Positions 54,067 through 60,897 of a stretch of DNA of 64,000 nt are shown piece by piece (position 1 is the stretch's first letter; every line of letters begins with the position of its first letter). The notes below the pieces were generated by a model, which did not search any database, was not told the origin of the DNA, and worked only from the letters and a program-made list of their open reading frames with translations. The DNA comes from Xenophilus sp. E41 (lineage in GTDB: Bacteria; Pseudomonadota; Gammaproteobacteria; Burkholderiales; Burkholderiaceae_C): contig NZ_QPIB01000007.1 of the NCBI RefSeq assembly GCF_003671765.1, forward strand, positions 1 through 64,000, given 5' to 3'. A program made the translations under genes and the position numbers.

Positions 54067-55128
54067 TTACGAGCCGGGGGCTTTGTCGGCCATCTCCGTG
54101 GTGCCTGCGCCACGCTGGCGCCACACCGCGGTGAGCACCATGCCGTTGCGGAAGAGCAAGGACCGTTCCTCGACCCAGGTGTGTTCCAGCCGCAGCCGGC
54201 CCCGCACCTCGAAGTAGTTCGTGCTGACCGATTGCTCGCCCGGCACGAACTGCACGTCGCATTGCTGGATGGCCTCGGCCGCATCCTGGATCTGGGCGAA
54301 GAACTTGCGCTGGCGCTGCTCCACCAGCCGGCGCGCACAGGCCAGGTCGAGCTTGGGCACGCTGGCGTAGAGCGCCTCGGCGCTGGCGGTGTTGATGTTG
54401 AGCGGCGTCTCGGCGGGCAGCACGGTCACGTAGGGCTCGATCGCCGCGACTGTCGATGCGGGCAGCCCCAGCCACACGAGTTCGGCCACGCGCTGCGGCA
54501 CCAGGGGGGCGCCGTCGGTGCCGGCGGTCGCGGCCAGGCCGGTCACGCCGGTGCTGCTGCCGGCCTCCGCCCCGCCCGGCGCCGCGGCCTGGGGGCTGGC
54601 GCGGCGCAACGCGTTCGTCAGGGTGGCGACCTGGCCGGTCGGCAGGCCTAGCAGTTCGAACAGCTTCTGGAAGGCGGCGACGGCGCTGGGGACCGGCTGG
54701 CCTGCCTTGACCAGGTTGCGCACGTTGAGCTTGGCCTGGGCGTCGAGGATCCGGCCCGACAGAAAGGCCTCGGGCAGGCCCTCGAGCGCGTCGCTGGCGA
54801 TGTTCTTGTCGGCCGCCAGGAAGGTGGTCAGTTTGGCTTCCTCCAGCGGCACCGCCCAGGGTTCGGCCAGGTGGTCGGCCGGCGCGACGGCATTGGCGCG
54901 GGCGTCCTCGCGCAGGATCAGGCGCGACCAGTCGAGCGCGCCGATCAGCACCCAGGCCGATTGCACGCGCGCGCGCTCGGAGGCCTCGATCTCGGTCATG
55001 CGCCACTGCTGCCACAGCGCGGTGGCGGCGAAGGTGGCGATCAAGGTGACGGTCAGCAGCGCGATGAGCAGGGCGGCGCCGCGCTGGCAGGCGCCACCGG
55101 GTCGGACGGGCAGGCGCGCGCGTCTCAT
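54067..55128 (-). CDS. gspK: Type II secretion minor pseudopilin GspK
   Basis: A 353-residue large minor pseudopilin capping the pseudopilus tip. The leader is MRRARLPVRPGGACQRG, with cleavage before AALLIALLTVTLIATFAATA, the N-terminal helix that lacks the usual Phe at +1, as in other GspK proteins. The globular domain (about 60-330) includes LNINTASAEALYASVP, the SAM-like segment. It overlaps gspJ by four bases. Confidence 0.94.
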   Translation of the reverse strand: MRRARLPVRPGGACQRGAALLIALLTVTLIATFAATALWQQWRMTEIEASERARVQSAWVLIGALDWSRLILREDARANAVAPADHLAEPWAVPLEEAKLTTFLAADKNIASDALEGLPEAFLSGRILDAQAKLNVRNLVKAGQPVPSAVAAFQKLFELLGLPTGQVATLTNALRRASPQAAAPGGAEAGSSTGVTGLAATAGTDGAPLVPQRVAELVWLGLPASTVAAIEPYVTVLPAETPLNINTASAEALYASVPKLDLACARRLVEQRQRKFFAQIQDAAEAIQQCDVQFVPGEQSVSTNYFEVRGRLRLEHTWVEERSLLFRNGMVLTAVWRQRGAGTTEMADKAPGS

Positions 55129-55880
55129 GACCCGCGCTGCACGGTGAAGGTGGGCCGCACCCAGTCGCGGCTGACCTGCCCGATGAGGCCCGCCCCGGGG
55201 GGCAGGTCGAGCACGAGGCGCACGCCGTCGGGCAGCGGCGTGTTCAGGCCCAGCGCCGCGGCGCCCACCGGCTGCGTCCAGGTGTTGTTGCGGAAGTAGG
55301 CGAGCGTCCAGCTGGCCAGCGGCAGGACCGCGACGGCGGCAGCGTCGACCTCGCGCGTGCCGTCCTGTGCCCAGTTGGCCGCGAGCTGCCAGGCCTGCTG
55401 CCACTGGTCCTGCGTGACCAGCGGCGGGGATTGCCAACGCATCCAGCGCAGGCCTTCGGCGGTCGGACGCAGCGTCCAGGCGACCACGGCGGCGGCGGGC
55501 AGGCCGGTGCCGTCGCTGCTGCGGCGGGTCAGGCGCAGCACGCGGCCGTCCCAGTCCATCGCCGGCAGGGTGCCGAAGGCGGTGGCGGCGTCGAGGTCGG
55601 CCGTCCATTGGGCCATGGCGGTCTGCAGCACCAGCACCGCATCGTCGCGCTCGCGGTGGCCCGACTGGGCGCGCGCCATCGCTTCCAGGCCGCGCCAGCT
55701 CACCAGCGCGAGCAGCGCCATCACGGCCAGGGCCACCAGCAGCTCGACCAAGGTGAAGCCGCGCGAGGCGCGCGCATCGGCCCCCGGCCGCCGCTCGGCC
55801 GCTCCGAAGGCGGCCGAGGCACCCCCTCGGGGGGTGGCGTTACAGGAGGCGCAGCCGAGTGAAAAGCTGGGGGGCCTCAT
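55125..55880 (-). CDS. gspJ: Type II secretion minor pseudopilin GspJ (repeat-derived leader)
   Basis: A minor pseudopilin, 251 residues from ATG 55880. The prepilin site is SRG|FTLVELLVALAVMALLAL with a soluble domain after it. The leader before the cleaved Gly is 41 residues, against about 6-25 normally, because the 5' end consists of a 99-bp dispersed repeat present in three tandem in-frame copies. Starts at 56078 (directly after the gspI stop, TGAATG), 55979 and 55880 are each the same repeat-encoded ATG and give 107-, 74- or 41-residue leaders. Which is used cannot be told from sequence. Confidence 0.9.
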   Translation of the reverse strand: MRPPSFSLGCASCNATPRGGASAAFGAAERRPGADARASRGFTLVELLVALAVMALLALVSWRGLEAMARAQSGHRERDDAVLVLQTAMAQWTADLDAATAFGTLPAMDWDGRVLRLTRRSSDGTGLPAAAVVAWTLRPTAEGLRWMRWQSPPLVTQDQWQQAWQLAANWAQDGTREVDAAAVAVLPLASWTLAYFRNNTWTQPVGAAALGLNTPLPDGVRLVLDLPPGAGLIGQVSRDWVRPTFTVQRGS

Positions 55881-56078
55881 CGCCGGCCGCCGCCCGGCCG
55901 CTCCGAAGGCGGCCGAGGCACCCCCTCGGGGGGTGGCGTTACAGGAGGCGCAGCCGAGTGAAAAGCTGGGGGGCCTCATCGCCGGCCGCCGCCCGGCCGC
56001 TCCGAAGGCGGCCGAGGCACCCCCTCGGGGGGTGGCGTTACAGGAGGCGCAGCCGAGTGAAAAGCTGGGGGGCCTCAT
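55801..56078 (-). repeat. Tandem 99-bp dispersed repeat, three copies
   Basis: Units begin at 55801, 55900 and 55999, exactly 99 bp (33 codons) apart; the third is cut at 56078. The units are nearly identical. Read on the minus strand each begins with ATG and encodes RPPSFSLGCASCNATPRGG and so on. The core, with CACCCCCTCGGGGGGTGGCG, contains an inverted repeat. From memory, single copies of this unit are common between genes in Comamonadaceae; a tandem triplet in frame with a secretion gene is unusual. Confidence 0.92.
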
Positions 56079-56516
56079 TCAATACCTCCCGATCACGGTG
56101 GACAGCCGCAGGATCGGCCACTGCGCCTCGTCGCGCACCTGCACGTCGACGCGGCGGAAGTTGGGGTTGAGCGTGGGCGTGGTCGACACGGTGACGTTGA
56201 AGATCGTATTGGCCTGCACGCAGGTCAGGCCGGCCTCGCCGACCGCGGGCATCTGCGGCGCGAGCCGTGCCTTGACCATCTCGTTCTCGGCGCACAACTG
56301 CGCCAGCAGCAGGTCGGACTGCCGCTGCGCGTTGCGAGTGAGGGCGTTGGTGGCCTGCGTGCCCGCCGCCAGCGCGATGGCGACGATCGCGAGCGCGACC
56401 AGCACCTCGATGAGCGTGAAGCCGCGGGCTCGGTGCCGGCGGCCGCGGGGCGTTGGCGTACCTTCGGCTTCGCCTGCTGTGCAAGCTCTCTTCGGAACGG
56501 CCGGGCGGGGGCTCAT
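56079..56516 (-). CDS. gspI: Type II secretion minor pseudopilin GspI
   Basis: A 145-residue minor pseudopilin. The prepilin motif is RARG|FTLIEVLVALAIVAIALA, followed by a small domain with QLCAENEMVKARL. The leader is 32 residues (MSPRPAVPKRACTAGEAEGT then PTPRGRRHRARG), longer than usual; its Gly/Glu/Thr-rich middle looks unlike normal leaders. It overlaps gspH by four bases (ATGA), and its TGA abuts the first ATG of the gspJ repeat. Confidence 0.93.
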   Translation of the reverse strand: MSPRPAVPKRACTAGEAEGTPTPRGRRHRARGFTLIEVLVALAIVAIALAAGTQATNALTRNAQRQSDLLLAQLCAENEMVKARLAPQMPAVGEAGLTCVQANTIFNVTVSTTPTLNPNFRRVDVQVRDEAQWPILRLSTVIGRY

Positions 56517-57076
56517 GGCACCGGCTGCACGGTGAACGGCCGCAGGCCGTCGGTGGCTATGCGCAGGCTGCGGGCCGGCGGCCCCTCGGTGCTCAGCAGC
56601 ACCTGCTGCGCGGCGATGATCGGCTCGGGCCCGAGTTGCAGCACGGGGAGGGCCCGGCCGTTGCCGTCGAGTGCCAGTGCCGCGAAGCCCGGCTGCTGCC
56701 ATTGCGTGGGGAGCGTCTGCGGCGGCAGGCCGTCGAAGGCGAAGCCGTCTGCCGTCAGGCGCCAGCGCACGGCCACGCCGCTGGCGCGCGACTGGGCGCG
56801 TGCCGCCTCGAACAGGGCGGCGAGCCGCTCGGCTTCCCGGTCGAGCGCGGACTGGCTGGTGTCGCGGATGGCGAAGCTCACGCCGGCGGTGGCGAAGGCG
56901 ATGATCGCGATGACCACCAGCAGCTCGATCAGCGTGAAGCCGAGACGCCGCTTCGCGAAGGAAAAATGGCTGCAGCGCCCGTCCCGCTTGCGCGAGGCGC
57001 TATGGATTTCGTAGCAATGCGGATGCGAGGCGTTGGATGCGCCGGGCCTGCTACTGCCAGGTGCCGATGTCGGCAT
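56513..57076 (-). CDS. gspH: Type II secretion minor pseudopilin GspH (repeat-derived leader)
   Basis: A 187-residue minor pseudopilin. The prepilin motif is RRLG|FTLIELLVVIAIIAFATA. The only in-frame standard start upstream is ATG 57076, inside the 3' end of gspG (26-bp overlap), giving a 46-residue leader. Codons 21 to about 38 of that leader (CYEIHSASRKRDGRCSHF) are a copy of the dispersed GCTAT-N7-ATAGC repeat. Insertion of the element probably separated the gene from its original start. Expression would depend on translation from within gspG. Confidence 0.88.
   Translation of the reverse strand: MPTSAPGSSRPGASNASHPHCYEIHSASRKRDGRCSHFSFAKRRLGFTLIELLVVIAIIAFATAGVSFAIRDTSQSALDREAERLAALFEAARAQSRASGVAVRWRLTADGFAFDGLPPQTLPTQWQQPGFAALALDGNGRALPVLQLGPEPIIAAQQVLLSTEGPPARSLRIATDGLRPFTVQPVP
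56963..57016 (-). repeat. GCTAT-N7-ATAGC hairpin repeat, copy 7 (inside gspH)
   Basis: On the minus strand: GCTACGAAATCCATAGC (57015-56999), then GCCTCGCGCAAGCGGGACGG and GCGCTGCAGCCATTTTT. It shares CTCGCGCA and GGGACGGGCGCT with copy 6. It lies across the gspG-gspH junction, entirely within the gspH reading frame. Confidence 0.8.
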
Positions 57077-57491
57077 TCTTGCCCTCGCCGCCGGCCTGGC
57101 CGTCGGCGCCCAGCGACAGCACGTCGATCTCGCCCTTGATGCCGGGGTTCATGTACTGGTACGGGCGGCCCCAGGGATCGTTGGGCAGCTTGTCGATGTA
57201 GGGCTTCCAGTTCGGGGCCGCGGGGCCGACCGTCGGCCGCTGCACCAGCGCCTGCAGGCCCTGCTCGGCCGTGGGGTAGCGCTGGTTGTCGAGCCGGTAC
57301 ATCTTCAGCGCGTTCATCAGGTTGTTGACGTCGGTGCGCGCGGCGGTGGTGCGCGCGTCGTCGGCACGGTCGATCACGTTCGGCACGATCAGCGCGGCCA
57401 GCACACCGATGATGACCAGCACCACCATCAGCTCGATGAGCGTGAAGCCGCGTTGCAGGACGGGGCGCAGGGAACGGGGGAAGAAGGGCAT
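57051..57491 (-). CDS. gspG: Type II secretion major pseudopilin GspG
   Basis: A 146-residue major pseudopilin. A 15-residue leader, MPFFPRSLRPVLQRG, precedes FTLIELMVVLVIIGVLAALI. The family signatures RYPTAEQGLQALV and NDPWGRPYQY and the C-terminal calcium-site loop (GADGQAGGEGKNADIGTW) are intact. It is the first gene of the minus-strand gsp operon, divergent from gspC with a 55-bp gap that must hold both promoters. Confidence 0.96.
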   Translation of the reverse strand: MPFFPRSLRPVLQRGFTLIELMVVLVIIGVLAALIVPNVIDRADDARTTAARTDVNNLMNALKMYRLDNQRYPTAEQGLQALVQRPTVGPAAPNWKPYIDKLPNDPWGRPYQYMNPGIKGEIDVLSLGADGQAGGEGKNADIGTWQ

Positions 57492-57546
57492 CGGCGACTC
57501 GAAAAGGCCATCAACACGGGGGTGCGCCGCATGATAATCCGCGCCC

Positions 57547-58044
57547 ATGACGCTTCCGTATGCCCCCGCCCGCTGGCCATCGGTCACGGCCACCGTCGTG
57601 CTGTGGGCGGCCGCGGCTGCGAGCATCGTGTTCTGGGGACTGCGGCTGGCTGCGCCGGCCGATGGCGTGCGGCCGCCCGCGGTGTCGACCGTGGCGGCAT
57701 TGAACGTCGATTCGGCCGCGGTGGCGCGGGCGCTCGGCGCGCAGCCGGTGGTCGAGCGCGTGGTGGCGGCACCCGACGCCGCCAGCCGCTTCGTGCTGCT
57801 GGGTGTCGTGGCCGACGACACGGGTCGCGGCGCAGCGTTGATCGCGGTGGACGGCAAGCCGGCGCGGCCGTATCGCGTGGGCGCGACCCTGGCCGAGGGC
57901 TATGTGCTGCAGTCGCTCGATGCACGGGCCGTGAACATCGGCGGTGCGCGCGGCGGGTCGGCTGTGTTCTCGCTCAAGCTGCCCGTGCAGCCGCTGGCCG
58001 TCAACGGCCCGGTGCGGCCGCCGCCGGTGATGCCGCGCGACTGA
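57547..58044 (+). CDS. gspC: Type II secretion protein GspC
   Basis: A 165-residue inner-membrane protein that bridges the platform to the secretin. One membrane helix (about residues 12-33), then the HR domain (about 75-145) with FVLLGVVADDTGRGAALIAV and GATLAEGYVLQSL. There is no PDZ or coiled-coil domain after HR, a short form common in Burkholderiales. It is divergent from gspG rather than in the main operon. It ends 19 bp from the convergent ilvA. Confidence 0.92.
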   Translation: MTLPYAPARWPSVTATVVLWAAAAASIVFWGLRLAAPADGVRPPAVSTVAALNVDSAAVARALGAQPVVERVVAAPDAASRFVLLGVVADDTGRGAALIAVDGKPARPYRVGATLAEGYVLQSLDARAVNIGGARGGSAVFSLKLPVQPLAVNGPVRPPPVMPRD

Positions 58045-58063
58045 ACCCTTTCTTGCCTTCCGC

Positions 58064-59620
58064 TCAGTTCTGAAGGAACAGGCGGTAGGCAGGGTTCGCC
58101 GTTTCCTCGATGTAGGGGTAGCCCAGCGTGTCGAGGAACTCGGCGAAGGCCGCGTTGTCGGCGTCCGGGACCTGCAGGCCCACCAGGATGCGACCGTAGT
58201 CCGCGCCCTGGTTGCGGTAGTGGAAGAGACTGATGTTCCAGTTGGGCCGCATCAGGCTCAGGAACTTGAGCAGCGCGCCTGGCCGCTCCGGAAAGACGAC
58301 GCGCAGCAGCCGCTCGTCGTGTGCCAGGCTCGAGCGCCCGCCGACCATGTAGCGCACGTGCTCCTTGGCCAGCTCGTCGTGGGTGAGGTCCAGCGCGCCG
58401 AAGCCGTGTGCGCGGAAGGTCTCGGCGATGGTGGTCGACTCGCCACGGCGCGCGGTGGTGAGGCCCACGAACACATGCGCCTCGCTCGCATCGCTGATGC
58501 GGTAGTTGAACTCGGTGACGTTGCGCGTCGCGCCAGGCAGTTGTCCCACCAGTTCGCAGAAGCGGCGGAAGCTGCCGCGCTCCTCGGGAATGGTGACGGC
58601 GAACAGGGCCTCTCGCTCCTCCCCGACCTCGGCGCGCTCGGCGACGAAGCGCAGGCGGTCGAAGTTCATGTTGGCACCGCACAGGATGGCGGCGTAGGTC
58701 TCGCCCTGCGTGCCGTGCGTCTCGACGTACTGCTTGATGGCGGCCACGGCCAGCGCGCCCGCGGGCTCGACGATGCTGCGCGTGTCGATGAAGACGTCCT
58801 TGATGCCGGCGCACACGGCGTCGGTGTCGACCGTGATGAACTCGTCGACCAGTGCGCGCGAGATGCGGAAGGTCTCCTCGCCCACCAGCTTGACGGCCGT
58901 GCCGTCGGAGAACAGGCCGACGTCGGGCAGCGTGACCCGCTGCTGCGCGGCGACGGACTGCGCCATCGCGTCGGAGTCGTTCATCTGCACGCCGATCACG
59001 CGGACCTCGGGCCGCACGGCCTTGATGTAGTTGGCCACGCCCGAGATCAGGCCACCACCGCCGATGGCGACGAACACCGCGTCGAGCCGGCCCTGGTGCT
59101 GGCGCAGGATCTCCATCGCGATCGTGCCCTGGCCGGCGATGACCTCAGGGTCGTCGAAGGGGTGGACGAAGGTCAGGCCCTCGCGCTTCTGCAACTCGGT
59201 GGCGAAGAGGTAGGCATCGGAATAGCTGTCGCCGTGCAGTTGCACTTCGCCGCCCAGGGCGCGCACTGCGTCGATCTTCAGCTGCGGCGTGGTGATGGGC
59301 ATGACGATCACCGCGCGGGTTCCCAGCTTGCGCGCCCCGAGCGCGACGCCCTGCGCATGGTTGCCAGCCGACGCGCAGATCACGCCGCGTGCCAGCTGCT
59401 CGGCCGACAGGTGCGCCATCTTGTTGTAGGCGCCGCGCAGCTTGAAGCTGAAGACCGGCTGCTGGTCCTCGCGCTTGAGCAGCACGGTGTTGCCGATGCG
59501 TGCGCTCAGCGCTTTTGCGGGCTCCAGCGCGGACTCGACCGCGACGTCGTACACGCGCGCATTGAGGATCTTTGTGAGGTAGTCGGCTGGTTGCAACACC
59601 GGGCCGGGGCTCTGAGGCAT
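58064..59620 (-). CDS. ilvA: Threonine ammonia-lyase (biosynthetic) IlvA
   Basis: A 518-residue PLP enzyme deaminating threonine to 2-oxobutyrate, the first step to isoleucine. The PLP lysine lies in VFSFKLRGAYNK (Lys59), with the Gly-rich phosphate loop GGGGLISG (about residues 187-194). Two C-terminal ACT-like regulatory domains (about 335-420 and 430-515) mark the allosteric, isoleucine-inhibited form. Length matches the E. coli type (514). It is convergent with gspC and divergent from the recombinase gene. Confidence 0.96.
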   Translation of the reverse strand: MPQSPGPVLQPADYLTKILNARVYDVAVESALEPAKALSARIGNTVLLKREDQQPVFSFKLRGAYNKMAHLSAEQLARGVICASAGNHAQGVALGARKLGTRAVIVMPITTPQLKIDAVRALGGEVQLHGDSYSDAYLFATELQKREGLTFVHPFDDPEVIAGQGTIAMEILRQHQGRLDAVFVAIGGGGLISGVANYIKAVRPEVRVIGVQMNDSDAMAQSVAAQQRVTLPDVGLFSDGTAVKLVGEETFRISRALVDEFITVDTDAVCAGIKDVFIDTRSIVEPAGALAVAAIKQYVETHGTQGETYAAILCGANMNFDRLRFVAERAEVGEEREALFAVTIPEERGSFRRFCELVGQLPGATRNVTEFNYRISDASEAHVFVGLTTARRGESTTIAETFRAHGFGALDLTHDELAKEHVRYMVGGRSSLAHDERLLRVVFPERPGALLKFLSLMRPNWNISLFHYRNQGADYGRILVGLQVPDADNAAFAEFLDTLGYPYIEETANPAYRLFLQN

Positions 59621-59693
59621 GGGGTGAGAAACTAGGGGCAGAAAAAAGAAATGATAAGCGGCACCCTTCTTGCTGCTTCAGAGGGAGATGGAC

Positions 59694-60821
59694 ATGTTTG
59701 TTAACCCGGCACTGATTTCAGTGGTCGCGGCGAACGATTCGGGTTTTTCAGAGCGAACACCATCCGGGGACCCCGTGCCCCCAGATCAGTTGACATTGCT
59801 TGTCAGCGACGTTGACGTTTCTGTCAAAAACCTCTCAGTCCATTTGCTCCGAGCGGAGCGCGCGCGCGTGCAGCGCGGCGAAATCGCTTGGGGCAGTTGG
59901 CAGGTGATGAACAACCGGCTCGATGCGCACATCCTTCCGTTGCTGGGCGACGTGCCGATCACCCTCATCGATGCCCGGCGAGCGCAGGAACTGGTCGACC
60001 GGCTCGGTGCCGAAGGCTTTTCGAGCACCACCATCGCGCAGTACCTTGTCCTGCTGCGCAAGCTCCTCGCGCATGCCGTGCTGATGGGCCTCCTCAAGGA
60101 GGTGCCGGCACTTCCGCGCGTGAAGGTGCGTAGCCAGCCAAGGGGCGCTTTCGGCGTCGACGAGTACCGTCGCATGGTGGCGGTCGCACGCTCGCTGCGC
60201 GGACAGCCGCATCCGGTGCTTGCCGGCCTCGGCAAGGGAGACCGGTTCTGGATCGCACGCGAGTTGCTCTACATGCCGGACGAACTGCCCTGGCTGATTC
60301 GCTGGATGGTCAACACCTTTGTGCGACCCAGCGACATCAAGGAGGTCAAGCACGGTCACATCGACGTGGTTCGTGGCCGCCACCTCTATCTGCGCATGCG
60401 CCTGCCCGAGACGAAGCGCCACAGTCAACCGATGGTCAGCCTGCGGGCCGCCGTTCATGTCTACGAGGCGCTGGCAACGCATCAACGCCAGCAGGGTTTC
60501 GGTGGGCCCAACGACTACCTTTTCTTGCCGCATGTCAAAGACCGAGGACAGGCGCTCGCGATCCTGAATTTCTTCTTCAAGTGGGTGCTCGAGACCGCTG
60601 ATCTGTCGGTCGGGCCCCTGGGACAGAAGCGCACGCTGTACTGCCTGCGTCACACGGCGATCACGTTCCGCCTGCTGTACGGCCAAGGCATCGACATGTT
60701 GACGCTTGCACGCAATGCGCGCACCAGCGTCAACATGATCGAGCGGTTCTACGCCTCTACCCTGAGCGGTGAGATGAATGTTGGTTTGCTTCAGAGCCGC
60801 AGAGGCCGCAAGGAGCCTTGA
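59694..60821 (+). CDS. Lone tyrosine recombinase/integrase
   Basis: A 375-residue tyrosine recombinase with a SAM-like core-binding domain (about residues 45-135) and a catalytic domain (about 150-365). Active-site residues: Arg211 in NTFVRPSDI, Lys241, Arg319 in YCLRHTAIT (Tyr316 where a His is usual) and the nucleophile Tyr353 in IERFYAS. ATG 59694 has GGGAG six bases upstream. GC content appears lower than in the neighbours and codon use looks less biased, hinting at transfer. No excisionase, att repeats or cargo genes adjoin it. Confidence 0.88.
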   Translation: MFVNPALISVVAANDSGFSERTPSGDPVPPDQLTLLVSDVDVSVKNLSVHLLRAERARVQRGEIAWGSWQVMNNRLDAHILPLLGDVPITLIDARRAQELVDRLGAEGFSSTTIAQYLVLLRKLLAHAVLMGLLKEVPALPRVKVRSQPRGAFGVDEYRRMVAVARSLRGQPHPVLAGLGKGDRFWIARELLYMPDELPWLIRWMVNTFVRPSDIKEVKHGHIDVVRGRHLYLRMRLPETKRHSQPMVSLRAAVHVYEALATHQRQQGFGGPNDYLFLPHVKDRGQALAILNFFFKWVLETADLSVGPLGQKRTLYCLRHTAITFRLLYGQGIDMLTLARNARTSVNMIERFYASTLSGEMNVGLLQSRRGRKEP

Positions 60822-60824
60822 GCG

Positions 60825-60858
60825 AAAAAAGCCATCCAACGGTTGTCGCTGGATGGCT
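60825..60858 (-). terminator. Intrinsic terminator of porin gene
   Basis: AGCCATCCA (60830-60838) pairs with TGGATGGCT (60850-60858) across an 11-nt loop. On the minus strand the stem is followed by six T (complement of 60825-60830). It lies 40 bp past the porin stop and just after the convergent recombinase stop. Confidence 0.85.
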
Positions 60859-60897
60859 TCCATGGCTTTACGCTGAACTGGCCGAAGCCAGTTCCGA

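Noticed and set aside
55801-56078. Regularly spaced repeats resembling a CRISPR array
   Set aside because: The 99-bp units are contiguous with no unique spacers and no cas genes; it is a tandem duplication of a dispersed repeat.
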